Part shown: positions 52,714-61,507 of the stretch, in pieces
Position numbering within the stretch: the first letter of the stretch is position 1
How the letters are laid out: each line of letters opens with the position of its first letter
DNA from: G963664115 sp965216035
Lineage (GTDB): Bacteria; Acidobacteriota; Terriglobia; 20CM-2-55-15
Assembly (NCBI GenBank): GCA_965216035.1
Contig: CBDCFM010000021.1
Coordinates: 1,178,001-1,242,000 of the forward strand
Reading direction: 5' to 3'
DNA length: 64,000 bases
Notes under the pieces: generated by a model
What the model was told of the DNA's origin: nothing
The model's input: the letters and a program-made list of their open reading frames with translations, nothing else
The model's database searches: none
Translations under genes and position numbers: made by a program

Positions 52714-53219
52714 CCTATCTCAGCTAAAGACGTCATTATGCGCGTCAGATAGATTACGTTATGGCATTCTGGAGTCAAGTTTGAATTCCGGATCCGTCAG
52801 TCTCGTGACTGCACTTTCTGGCACCAGTGGCCTGTACCACCCAAATCGGGACAAGCGTTCGGGCCAAACGGCGTTGGATTTTAGGAGTTGGCGACGAGGA
52901 AATGCGCCTACATTGCGAGGAGCAGACGACGACGAAGACAATGCCGTTTCGCCCGAACCCTCCGGGCCGATGGGGGTTGGGAGAGATATCTTCGTTATGA
53001 GCCGTCGTCGATGTGAAGACATCGACTTCCGTCTCGCGCCTCGATCTCCCCGGCAAGACCCGTCGGCGCTGCTCCCAATTTGGGTGGTACAGGTCATTAG
53101 AACGTGCCCGAGATCAAAAAGCGGGTGAGGCGAGACCATCGGCAATCCGACGGGCGCCGCACATGCGGCGCTGTCTACAGTACAATGGAGTTCGCCCTAT
53201 CCCGTTCGAGCGCAATCCG
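52714..53219. other. Non-coding region with inverted-repeat element
   Basis: No gene is supported on either strand here. The interval carries the 20-bp inverted repeats described in the next entry, and a TACAAT -10-like sequence near 53181 ahead of the next ORF. Confidence 0.5.
52831..53093. repeat. Inverted-repeat element, 20-bp arms
   Basis: The arms 52831-52850 (CCTGTACCACCCAAATCGGG) and 53074-53093 pair at 19 of 20 positions. They enclose about 220 bp of non-coding, Gly/Arg-codon-like GC-rich sequence. Size and organisation resemble the element at 37107-37383, although the arm sequences differ. It may be a miniature transposable element. Confidence 0.5.
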
Positions 53220-53513
53220 GTGGCCACACTGAGTGACTCGCCCGGTGACGCGTTCTTTTCTACACCCACAATGTTTTCAGACGATGAGGTTCGCGCCCGA
53301 TATGGGGCCCATGCGATTGTTTCGCGCAAAGACACTTTTACGCTGGTCCATCTGGACCAGCCTGACCCCGCCCAGGTTCAGTCCCGAACGGAAGCTTTCG
53401 ATTCGACAGAATATTTCGAAGAAAATTGTCCCCTCTGTACGCTTCAGCGGGCAAGTGGCATCTACATTTTCGATGAATTTCCGGACGACGAAGAGATGAT
53501 ACTACTCGAATAA
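53220..53513 (+). CDS. Small acidic hypothetical protein with a CxxC pair
   Basis: From a GTG at 53220 (or ATG at 53271) runs an acidic protein of up to 97 residues: FSDDEVRARYGAHAIVSRKD, then TEYFEENCPLCTLQRASGIY and a tail FPDDEEMILLE. The Cys-x-x-Cys pair could bind metal or be redox active. There is no recognisable family. The 3' end overlaps the converging DUF1501 gene by 12 bp. Codon use and the acidic profile look natural, but support is only moderate. Confidence 0.5.
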   Translation: MATLSDSPGDAFFSTPTMFSDDEVRARYGAHAIVSRKDTFTLVHLDQPDPAQVQSRTEAFDSTEYFEENCPLCTLQRASGIYIFDEFPDDEEMILLE

Positions 53514-54845
53514 CTCCACAATCGGAGTGGACTGCCAGGGCGTGTCCGGGGTGTAGGGGAATCCCCGTCCAAGTGGGTCGTCGTCACGCACTGTTGTATG
53601 GTCAATTCCCAGGGCGGAATAGATGGTCGCTGCGACTTCTTCAGCGGTAGCCGGCCGGTTGCCCGACCACCCCGGGTCTTCGACGAAACGCCCGTCGGCA
53701 GTCGTTTTGCCGATCACCCGGCCACCGACAGTACCGCCACCGGCAAACATACTGAAATGGACGAAGTAGTGATCCCGTCCGCTCTGGCTGGTCAGATCGC
53801 CCACCGTACGCCCAAACTCTCCCTTCGCGATCAGCAGAGTTTCATCGAGTAGCGTCTTTCCGGCGCTCCCCGGCATCGTCGCCAAATCGGACAACAAGTT
53901 CGAAAGGGCCGGATCCAGTTCCGCGCTGCGCGCGTATATCCCCGCGCCGTCAAGGTAAATGTCCTGGTGGTGATCCCATCCGCTGGAGTTGATCTGGATA
54001 TAGTGAGTTCCCAGATCCGCTGCCAGGATATTCCGAGCAACCACACACGAGTTTCCAAGTTCGATATTGCCATAGCGTTCAGAATCTGAAGGAGTGAATG
54101 CAAACGCCTCCTGGACCCGGGGCTCATACATCATGCGTCGCGCGCTGGCGTAGAAGTCATGCATTTCTTCCAGAACGCCTCCGTATCGGGAGGGTTGGCG
54201 ATTTCGGGCGTCCAGCAGTTGGAGCATGTCGTAGCGCGCGCTGAAGAGCCCTTCGCCGACCGGATTACTCAGGCCTTCCAGGCCGTCCGGGTCAGCCACG
54301 ACATCAAAGGGTGCGTAGAGGCCTCCGAAATAGCCCTGCTTGGCGACCCGTCCCCTCGTATTGAGGGAAACGAAGCCCGGTAGCGGCTGGTCGCTACGGC
54401 GGCCCGATTCCATCTCCAACGCGACGATCGAGCCGATGTTGGGTGCAATCGAACCCGTTGCACTGGTCGGGCTTCTCGCAATCTGTGTCCAGTGCTGCAA
54501 CAGTGGATGGACTAAAGCGGTTGATTGCATGCTGCGCACGACGGAGATCTTGTCGAGTTGCTGCGTCAGGTTGGGTAGCAGTCCTTCGGGGAAGTCCATC
54601 GCGCCGACCGTGGTCGGACTGAAATCGTTCGGCGTCCATGGACCCACTTTCAGATCGAACAGGTCGATTTGACTGGGCGCGCCCCGCATCAGAAGGAAAA
54701 TCACGTTGCGGGCCGTAGAGAGTGTCGGAACGCCTTGTGCGGTAACCCTCGATCCAGCCAATGTTTCCAGCGGTGAGGCGAAGTAGCCAGTCACTCCAGC
54801 CATCGCCGTCTTGAGGAGCGTGCGTCTATTAATGCGCATAGTCAT
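53502..54845 (-). CDS. Tat-exported DUF1501 protein
   Basis: The start at 54845 places a twin-arginine signal at the N-terminus (MRINRRTLLKTAMAGVTGYF); an earlier in-frame start at 54872 adds nine residues. The protein of about 447 residues shows alkaline-phosphatase-superfamily DUF1501 features: ARNVIFLLMRGAPSQIDLFD at the start and a metal-site region ILIAKGEFGR-like (LLIAKGEFGRTVGDLTSQSG) followed by DHYFVHFSMFAGGG. DUF1501 proteins are found in pairs with DUF1549/DUF1553 proteins, as here (10 bp upstream), and may process sulfated or phosphorylated polymers. The exact role is unknown. Confidence 0.88.
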   Translation of the reverse strand: MTMRINRRTLLKTAMAGVTGYFASPLETLAGSRVTAQGVPTLSTARNVIFLLMRGAPSQIDLFDLKVGPWTPNDFSPTTVGAMDFPEGLLPNLTQQLDKISVVRSMQSTALVHPLLQHWTQIARSPTSATGSIAPNIGSIVALEMESGRRSDQPLPGFVSLNTRGRVAKQGYFGGLYAPFDVVADPDGLEGLSNPVGEGLFSARYDMLQLLDARNRQPSRYGGVLEEMHDFYASARRMMYEPRVQEAFAFTPSDSERYGNIELGNSCVVARNILAADLGTHYIQINSSGWDHHQDIYLDGAGIYARSAELDPALSNLLSDLATMPGSAGKTLLDETLLIAKGEFGRTVGDLTSQSGRDHYFVHFSMFAGGGTVGGRVIGKTTADGRFVEDPGWSGNRPATAEEVAATIYSALGIDHTTVRDDDPLGRGFPYTPDTPWQSTPIVELFE

Positions 54846-54855
54846 GTCAGTGCCC

Positions 54856-56667
54856 TTAGTAGTTGAAAACAAAGTCGAGTTTGTTCATCAGAATCCACTG
54901 CAGGGATTCCGATCCGGCCTCGGGGCCCAACTGCACCATCATCGGCAGCGGCAGTGCAACTTCATCATCGGTTGGAAACCTGGAGAGAGTTGCCAGGTAC
55001 ATCTGCCGGATGATTGCCGTGGGGTCGAGGGTCTCAGACAATATTTGCCCGATCGTTCCCGTCCCGATATCCGCGTCGATCCGTCCCATAACGAAACTGT
55101 GATTCATCAAATTGAGCATCTGGAGTGCGGAGCTGTCGGAGGATCGTACGGTCTGGTCTCTATCGCCACGGCCGTGTGAATCCAGAAAGAGCGCGACCCG
55201 TCTGTTGGAACGGGGTTCGCGAGTGTCCGGCAACTGCATGGCACGCTGAACGGGTCCCAGAACGGTACCCGTGCGCGACCGTATGGTGTAGGTGGCGCCA
55301 ACACCGGTCGCCGTCATCACCGCGTCATGGATTTCCTCGGCATCCAGGCGCCGTGCGAATTTCCGGGCATAATACGGCACGTACTCGGGACGCCATTGGG
55401 TGGGATAGGCGGCGGACAACTGATATGTCCTGGATTTCGTGATCAGGGCGATCAATGCTCGCAGATCGAACTGGTTCTGTTGGATCCACACCGCCATGGC
55501 GTCAAGCAATTCCGGATTCGTTGGCTGCATTGTCCAGGGCGGGGGTGGAGGATCGCTGGGATCCAGGCGGTCCATGTCAAATGCGTTGGATGGGGTGACG
55601 AACGCTTCCACCATCAGCTCTTCCCATACGTAATTCACGATTGCGCGTGCAAATTGGATGTCGCTGGTTACGTAGCTGGCCAGAGCCTCACGCCTGTTGA
55701 CGCCCTCTTCAACCAGACCGGTGTCAGTGGATGCAAGCGTGAACGGATAATTGGGGACGACGACACTGATGCCATCCACGGGTGAACGTGCGCTGCGATT
55801 TCCCTCGCTCGTGTTGAGACTGTAGCTGAATCGCGGTCTGGGATCTTCTGAAACGTTAAATCGATTCAGCCGAGGCTGATCACTGATGCGTTCGCGTCGG
55901 ATCCGTGTTTGGGCGAAAAAGGCCGACAGGCCCCACATGTCATGACGCGATTGACGGTATCCCCAAAGGCTGACCTCTTCCAGATGGCCGGCGCCGTCAT
56001 GGCAGAGCAAACAGTCGACCACCTGGATTCCGAGAAACATGGATGCGACCTGCGCTGCCAGTCCATCATAGGTATCCTGAACGGGTCCCATGGGAACAAT
56101 TCCGCCAACCGGAAAATTGACCGCGCCGGAGCTGTGGTTGTCTCCCGTTGCGGTAATCATCTCCCGTACCAGTGTGTCGTAGGGTTTGTTTTGAGCGATC
56201 GAGTCTTTCAGATAGAGATAGAAAGCGTCCCGGCCCTGCGTGAACCGGTTCACGTTCGTGGCCCGGCCGTTTAACTTGAACAGGTCGCCAAAAAACATTG
56301 TCCACTTGTCGATGAATTCCGAAGATGCGACAAGGCTGTCGATAAGAACGTCGCGCTTGTTGGAACTGGGGTCTCCGATGAATTCGGTAATCTCAGCCGG
56401 AGAAGGGATTCTCCCTGCGAGGTCGAGCGTGACGCGCCGGAGAAATTCGGTGTCTGAACTAAACGGTGCTGGCTCGATGCCAGCGGCTTCTATGCGCCCG
56501 AAAATATGCTCATCGATGAAGTTGTTCCTTGTCGCAGGTAAAAGGGGCGCACTCCGTATGATGACCGGATTGATGTATTGGACGACTGCTTCCGTTAGTG
56601 CGGACAGTTCTTGATTGGATTCAGCGGGTTCAGAGAAAAATGTCTCTGGATGGTCGAACTGGACCAC
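54856..56667 (-). CDS. DUF1549/DUF1553 protein (frame lacks its signal peptide)
   Basis: This 603-residue ORF has DUF1549 at the front (IDEHIFGRIEAAGIEPAPFS, LRRVTLDLAGRIPSPAEITE), a CxxCH-type motif VDCLLCHDGAGHLEEV and the C-terminal DUF1553 region (KFARRLDAEEIHDAVMTATG, NSHFVMGRIDA-like NHSFVMGRIDADIG). It pairs with the DUF1501 gene immediately downstream, as in Planctomycetota and Acidobacteriota. The ORF opens at a GTG in mid-protein without a signal. A signal peptide is encoded immediately upstream in a different frame (56690-56798), so a one-base indel near 56680 is likely. Either the gene is damaged or the sequence has an error. Confidence 0.8.
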   Translation of the reverse strand: MVQFDHPETFFSEPAESNQELSALTEAVVQYINPVIIRSAPLLPATRNNFIDEHIFGRIEAAGIEPAPFSSDTEFLRRVTLDLAGRIPSPAEITEFIGDPSSNKRDVLIDSLVASSEFIDKWTMFFGDLFKLNGRATNVNRFTQGRDAFYLYLKDSIAQNKPYDTLVREMITATGDNHSSGAVNFPVGGIVPMGPVQDTYDGLAAQVASMFLGIQVVDCLLCHDGAGHLEEVSLWGYRQSRHDMWGLSAFFAQTRIRRERISDQPRLNRFNVSEDPRPRFSYSLNTSEGNRSARSPVDGISVVVPNYPFTLASTDTGLVEEGVNRREALASYVTSDIQFARAIVNYVWEELMVEAFVTPSNAFDMDRLDPSDPPPPPWTMQPTNPELLDAMAVWIQQNQFDLRALIALITKSRTYQLSAAYPTQWRPEYVPYYARKFARRLDAEEIHDAVMTATGVGATYTIRSRTGTVLGPVQRAMQLPDTREPRSNRRVALFLDSHGRGDRDQTVRSSDSSALQMLNLMNHSFVMGRIDADIGTGTIGQILSETLDPTAIIRQMYLATLSRFPTDDEVALPLPMMVQLGPEAGSESLQWILMNKLDFVFNY

Positions 56668-56689
56668 GCCGAAAGCCGGCGGCGCCGTT

Positions 56690-56798
56690 GCGGGTCGAGG
56701 AAATCCGTCGCGGGTGATTGGCCGAAGGATGCCGATGTCAACCAGATCAGGGCCCCTGTCGCTACAACATAGATTCTATGCAGCCTGGGTCGAGTCAT
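56690..56798 (-). other. Signal-peptide segment out of frame with the DUF1553 gene
   Basis: From an ATG at 56798 (alternatives 56804 and 56819) the minus strand encodes MTRPRLHRIYVVATGALIWL and TSASFGQSP, a textbook Sec signal with an AxA-type cleavage site. The frame then runs into RRRRLSAWSS and ends at 56595, while the DUF1549 body is in another frame. The GC-rich run GGCGCCGCCGG is the likely slip point. Confidence 0.6.
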
Positions 56799-56922
56799 AA
56801 CCATTTGTCTCCGCTTCATAGATCTGTTTACGAGTATGCTTGATTAGATCAGTTGAAGGTAGGGACGTTTAAAGTTCCAGACGTTTTTTTGACAGATCGG
56901 GTTCGCGTGCCGCCCGCGCTTT

Positions 56923-57660
56923 TCACCGACCCCTGGCCAGGCTCAAGGCCGAGCGCCGGTGTCGACCGGCAATCGGATCATTCAAAAAGCGAATCAACGG
57001 TAGGAGGACCTTGAAAGTCCGGATGACTTCCGGATAGAAAGCGGGTGTTGTTGCGACCCCAGGTTCGAAGCGGCGTGACGCCAGAAACTGTTTGTATCGC
57101 AGGAGATCGGCCCCCGGATGGTCCTTATCGAAACCGCGGGGCACTCGCGTCAGCTGTTCTCCCGAGAGCGCTCCGAAAAACTTACGAAACCTCTGAGAGC
57201 CGACGATCGAGCGAAACGACGCATGATGGAGGGCGAGATGTTCGCGAACAGCCTGAAGATCAGCGGAGACCGGCCTGAACAGCCCGCCTCCGACGAACAC
57301 CTCGTCTGGTGCGATATGCACATAGAGTCCGGCGCTCTCATGTTTTTCCAATCCGCGTCGAGGAAAGACCGCGGCTGCGTGTGTTTTATAAGGCGCCTTG
57401 TTCGAAGAAAACCGGGTGTCCCGATATATGCGGTAAGCGGAGATCTTTGGACTGCCGGTCATTTCGGGAGCAAATTCTTCGAGATCCGCAGACACGGCCA
57501 CAATAAAAGAGTTCATGGGATCTTTCACAGTCGCGAGATATAACTCTTTCCGTTTCTGGAACCACTCTCTCTTGTTGTTCTTTTTGAGAGCGCTGAGGAA
57601 CTGCAGTCCTTCTTCGGGAAAGCCTCGAAAACGTGATGGCATGCCGCGTATTATTGACAT
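56923..57660 (-). CDS. DUF2461 (TIGR02453-type) protein
   Basis: This protein of up to 245 residues has the DUF2461 features: FPEEGLQFLSALKKNNKREW (the FL..L..NN..WF motif), then PKISAYRIYRDTRFSSNKAP and YKTHAAAVFPRRG. The function of the family is unknown. The start may be the ATG at 57642 (MPSRFRGFPE) instead of 57660. The gene is divergent from the sigma54-activator pseudogene with only 31 bp between the two starts. Confidence 0.85.
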   Translation of the reverse strand: MSIIRGMPSRFRGFPEEGLQFLSALKKNNKREWFQKRKELYLATVKDPMNSFIVAVSADLEEFAPEMTGSPKISAYRIYRDTRFSSNKAPYKTHAAAVFPRRGLEKHESAGLYVHIAPDEVFVGGGLFRPVSADLQAVREHLALHHASFRSIVGSQRFRKFFGALSGEQLTRVPRGFDKDHPGADLLRYKQFLASRRFEPGVATTPAFYPEVIRTFKVLLPLIRFLNDPIAGRHRRSALSLARGR

Positions 57661-57691
57661 TGTTTGACGAGATGTCTACCTTTGCAACGAC

Positions 57692-59103
57692 ATGGAGACC
57701 AACTTTAAAGCACCCGAAATTGTTATCGAACGATTTGTTACACTGCTCGATATCTGTCAGCGCATCAATTCTGAAAAGAACTTCGACGAACTACTGAACA
57801 TAATCGCAGTCGATGCCGCAAAACTGGCCGACGCCGAGCGAGCGACGATTTTCCTGCTTGATGCGGACAAGGGCGAGATTTGGGCCAAGGTTGCGTTGGG
57901 AACTTCAGATGTCGTTCGTTTCGATGCGCGACTTGGCGTCGCGGGTGCCGTTATTAAAACCGGCAAGACGATGATGGTTGAAGACGCGTATAATTCGCCG
58001 CTGTTCTATCCGGCTATTGACTCCATTACCAAATTCAGAACGCGAAACATCTTGTGTGCGCCGATTCGTGACTACAAGGGTGATGTTTTTGGAGTGTTTC
58101 AGGTCCTCAACAAACGCGACGGGCGCTTCAGTAGCGAAGACGTTCGGTTCATAGAGGCGCTGGCTTCCCAGGCCGCTGTGGCTTTAGGCAACGCGCGTCC
58201 ATTGAAGGAAATGGAAGAGAAGCAGAAAGTCCTGATCAACGAGAACCAATCTCTCAGGGATGCGGTCGCGGAGCGCTTCTCGTCTAGAAATATTCTCGGA
58301 ACAAGTAAAAGGGTCGACGCCATTCGACACCTGATCGATAAGGTATCGGCAACCAATGTATCTGTTCTGATCACCGGTGAAAATGGTACAGGCAAGGAAC
58401 TGGCAGCACGCGCTCTTCACCATGGGGGGCCGCGACAAGCCAAACCTTTTGTCGCTGTCAATTGTGCGGCGTTACCCGAATCACTAGTTGAAGCTGAGCT
58501 TTTCGGTATTGAGAAAGGAGTCGCTACCGGTGTCGAGCGCAGAGTCGGGCGAATCGAATCCGCTGCGGGAGGGACGCTCTTTCTAGACGAGATCGGAGAT
58601 CTCAACATGACGGCTCAGGCGAAGTTGCTTCGAGTGCTTCAAGAGCGAGAAGTGGAGTGGGTGGGTGGACGTAAACCAGTGCCGGTCGATATTCGATTGG
58701 TTGCCGCGACAAGCAAAGACCTGTCAGCTGAGATCGAAACCGGCCGATTCCGGCAGGATCTGTTTTTCAGGCTAAATATCGTTCATCTGAAAATGGCCGC
58801 GCTGCGCGAAATTCGCGGAGATATTCCGTTATTGGCTACACATTTTCTTCAGAAATAAGGCCCCGAACTGGGCACTCGAACCAACGGTTTTTCCACTGAT
58901 GCGATGAATGCTCTCATGTCCTACAGTTGGCCCGGCAATGTCCGTGAACTCGAAAACGAAGTCAAGCGCGTACTGGTGCTCAGCGCGGGCGAACTTGTCG
59001 GGGTCGACGATCTCTCCGACTCGATCCGTGAAACGAATTTCGTGGCAGAACCTACCGCAGACGCTCCGGTTTCTACCGCAGCTAAAAGAGTTATTGTCAA
59101 AAG
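57692..59103 (+). pseudogene. GAF plus sigma54-type AAA+ activator, 5' part, inactivated
   Basis: The first 388 codons encode an N-terminal GAF domain (about 20-180, LSFAKLADAERATIFLLDA-like AAKLADAERATIFLLDADKG) and an AAA+ domain with Walker A TGENGTGKELAARAL and Walker B GGTLFLDEIGDL. The GAFTGA loop reads GVATGV. A TAA at 58856-58858 interrupts the AAA domain (expected Tyr after HFLQK). The same frame then continues without gaps through STDAMNALMSYSWPGNVREL and up to 59103, where the IS256-family element begins. The Fis-type DNA-binding domain is stranded beyond the IS. The protein can no longer be made. Confidence 0.88.
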
Positions 59104-60457
59104 TGGTGTTTAGGAGATTGATTCAAGCGGCGGTCTGATCGAGCTTTGTCACTTCGATTCCATCGTTAAATTTCACTCCAGTAATCACCTTGACCAGATC
59201 ATCGAATCCTCGTAATCGTCGCCAGTTCTTCTCAGCGCACTGACCCAGCTTGAACATCATGTGCAGCATTCCATCCCGTGTCAGGCAGCCTCTGGATCGC
59301 TTGGTTCGGTGTCGAATGGTGGCAAAGGTCGATTCAATGGGATTAGTCGTTCGGATGCTCTGCCAGTGCTTGGCCGGAAAGCCGTAAAAGGCCAGCAGTT
59401 CTTCTCTGTCTTTCTGCAGGCAGACAGTGGCTTTCGGATACTTCGGCTCATAGGTTTCAATGAACAGATCGAATGCCTTCTCGGCATCTGCGTGTGTCTC
59501 AGCCTTCCAGATCGCGTGCAGTGCCTGTTTCGCTTTCGCCTGGACCGACTTGGGTAAGCAGTTGAACACATTCATGGTCTTGTGCATCCAGCAGCGTTGT
59601 TGGTGTGTCTCGGGATAGATTTCCTCCAGTGCGGCCCAGAACCCCATCGCCCCGTCACCGATGGCCAACTTCGGAATATTCATCCCTCGGGACTTCAGCT
59701 TCAACAAGACCTCACGCCAACTCTGTGTCGATTCCCGTACACCGTCTTCGATCGCCAGAAAACGCTTCTCTCCGCGTTCATTCACGCCGATCACGACCAA
59801 CGCACACAACTTGGTTTGTTCAGCTCGAAGTCCGCTGTAGATACCGTCGGCCCAGACATAGACCCAGCGGTCGGCGTCCAAACGCTGGTCGCACCCGATG
59901 CGGTACTCTTCAGCCCAGACCCGTTTCAAGCGCGATACCGTGCTCGCTGACAAGCCCTGCGCCTTCGGACCGACAAGAACTTTCAGGGCCTCACCCATCT
60001 CGCCACTGGAGACGCCTTTCAAATACAACCACGGCACGGCGGCTTCCATCGACTGCGTCTTCCGAATGTAGGGGGGTACCAGGGCCGAGCGGAACGTCAC
60101 AGCTTCGCCCGTCTTGGCGCGAACCTTCGGGATTTGCACCGTTACCGGACCCAGGCCGGTCTGCAGCTCGCGTTCAGGCAGATAACCGTTGCGCACCACT
60201 CCAGCCTTCCCCGTCTCGGTTCGCCGATCGCCGTGCTGGGATAGCAGTTCGGACAGTTCGGCTTCCACAGCGCGTTGGATCAGCTCTTGCGCCCCGGCTC
60301 GTAGCAGGTCGGTCACTGGGTCTGCAATCGCTTCTCGATCTTCCAGTTCAATAACGATACTCTTACTCATAGTGGCGTATCTCCTTTGGTTGCTTTGAAG
60401 TCTCGTAAACAACAAATCAACCAGATACGCCGCTTTTCTTCAATCCCTCAAACACCA
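59104..60457. mobile_element. IS256-family insertion sequence
   Basis: The 1354-bp element has terminal inverted repeats of about 30 bp (left TGGTGTTTAGGAGATTGA; right complement TGGTGTTTGAGGGATTGA, both followed by AGCGGCG) and one transposase gene. I find no 8-9 bp target duplication at the junctions (TGTCAAAAG left, GATTCGGTT right), so the flanks may have been altered or the ends recombined after insertion. Confidence 0.85.
59123..60370 (-). CDS. IS256-family (mutator-type) transposase
   Basis: The start at 60370 (MSKSIVIELEDREAIADPV) is preferred over 60415, which lies nearer the inverted repeat. The protein of about 415 residues has the DDE triad: Asp in VYVWADGIYSGLRAE, Asp in KLAIGDGAMGFWAAL and Glu in RTTNPIESTFATIRHRTK. 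The region YPETHQQRCWMHKTMNVFN is typical of the family. It is intact and could be active. Confidence 0.95.
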   Translation of the reverse strand: MSKSIVIELEDREAIADPVTDLLRAGAQELIQRAVEAELSELLSQHGDRRTETGKAGVVRNGYLPERELQTGLGPVTVQIPKVRAKTGEAVTFRSALVPPYIRKTQSMEAAVPWLYLKGVSSGEMGEALKVLVGPKAQGLSASTVSRLKRVWAEEYRIGCDQRLDADRWVYVWADGIYSGLRAEQTKLCALVVIGVNERGEKRFLAIEDGVRESTQSWREVLLKLKSRGMNIPKLAIGDGAMGFWAALEEIYPETHQQRCWMHKTMNVFNCLPKSVQAKAKQALHAIWKAETHADAEKAFDLFIETYEPKYPKATVCLQKDREELLAFYGFPAKHWQSIRTTNPIESTFATIRHRTKRSRGCLTRDGMLHMMFKLGQCAEKNWRRLRGFDDLVKVITGVKFNDGIEVTKLDQTAA

Positions 60458-60634
60458 GATTCGGTTATAACTCCAGCTAAAAAATTCCTCAAAGACCGTG
60501 TTGCTATTCTGGAGATCCAGATGATTCGGGAGGCTTTGAATCAGGCTCAGGGCGATCGGCGAAAGACCGCGAAACTCCTTGGCTTAAGTCATCAGGGATT
60601 GATCAACAAGGTCAAGCGCTATGGACTCGCATAG
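60458..60634 (+). pseudogene. Fis-type HTH end of the disrupted sigma54 activator
   Basis: In the frame DSVITPAKKFLKDRVAILEI and on to MIREALNQAQGDRRKTAKLL this fragment encodes the C-terminal Fis-like helix-turn-helix (LGLSHQGLINKVKRYGLA). This is the end of the gene that starts at 57692. It is separated by the IS256-family element and has no start of its own. Its stop lies 5 bp from the converging DUF6174 gene. Confidence 0.85.
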
Positions 60635-60639
60635 ACTTT

Positions 60640-61101
60640 TCACTGCGGTTCGAATTCTAGAATTGTAATCTCGATGTTGTTGTCGACTCCTGTGACAGCT
60701 CGACGATAGCGTTCCAGACGGCCGTTGTCAGGGTTGAAACGGGCCAGCAAGTGCGCTTCATAGCCGGAAGGTGCTCCCAGTAGCGCGGGCTGTTCCGCTA
60801 ATGCCAGTTCCTGTTCAAGCATCCGGAAAAGGCCCCGGACGGAGTAGTCATCGGCCCCCTCCGGCAATATGACCTGACCGTTTCTCCTCAGACTGACGAC
60901 TTGCTCTGCGCGGACTAGCGCTTCGAAGACGCCTGTTTCGACGCGCCCGCCTTTCATTTCAATAGCGACACGATACAAGCCCGGTGCGTTGGCATTCCAA
61001 CGCGCTTCAGCATCCCGGAGAGATTCATCGGTCAGCACCTCGAGTCGCGAACAACCGGCCGATACGAACAGAACTGTCGCCAGTGAAAGATGAAAGCGCA
61101 T
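60640..61101 (-). CDS. DUF6174-like lipoprotein
   Basis: The start at 61101 gives MRFHLSLATVLFVSAGC, a lipoprotein signal with the lipobox Cys at residue 17; the frame to 61140 would hide it. The mature part of about 137 residues has ARWNANAPGLYRVAIEMKGG, then VVSLRRNGQVILPEGADDYS and YEAHLLARFNPDNGRLERYR, the pattern of DUF6174 proteins. The function is unknown. It is anchored in the cell envelope. Confidence 0.75.
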   Translation of the reverse strand: MRFHLSLATVLFVSAGCSRLEVLTDESLRDAEARWNANAPGLYRVAIEMKGGRVETGVFEALVRAEQVVSLRRNGQVILPEGADDYSVRGLFRMLEQELALAEQPALLGAPSGYEAHLLARFNPDNGRLERYRRAVTGVDNNIEITILEFEPQ

Positions 61102-61333
61102 GTAATGAACCATACGTGACAGATTTTTCATAAGCAACAATCGGGAAATTAGGGACCTGATCTGGGAATCCTTAAGAAAACAATATGCTGTCGCGTCAGG
61201 TTTCGTTTGAATTCTTGACTGGAAATCATGACGCGTTTGTAGGAAAGTACTACGCTACGTCGCAGTAGTATCGCAACGTAGAGAGTACGAATAAAAATAA
61301 GAACAACAACTGAGAGATAAGGAGAGCTTCAAT

Positions 61334-61507
61334 ATGGCTACGAAAAAGAAGGCGCCTAAAAAGAAGGCGGCAAAGAAGAAAGTCGCTAAAAAGAAAGTCG
61401 CTAAGAAGAAAGTAGCGAAGAAGAAGGTTGCGACGAAGAAGGCAACCAAGAAGAAAGCGACTAAGAAAAAAGCAACTAAGAAGAAAGCCGCCAAGAAGAA
61501 ACGGTAA
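61334..61507 (+). CDS. Histone H1-like Lys/Ala-rich protein
   Basis: A 57-residue protein, too short for a 60-residue ORF cut-off, starts at 61334 behind AAGGAGAG. It begins MATKKKAPKKKAAKKKVAKK and consists almost wholly of KKK(A/V) and KK(A/V)T repeats ending in KKKR. This resembles the C-terminal tails of bacterial histone H1-like proteins (Hc1/AlgP-type) that coat DNA through unstructured basic sequence. The likely role is nucleoid compaction or RNA binding. No structured domain is present. It seems monocistronic; a strong terminator lies at 61767. Confidence 0.85.
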   Translation: MATKKKAPKKKAAKKKVAKKKVAKKKVAKKKVATKKATKKKATKKKATKKKAAKKKR

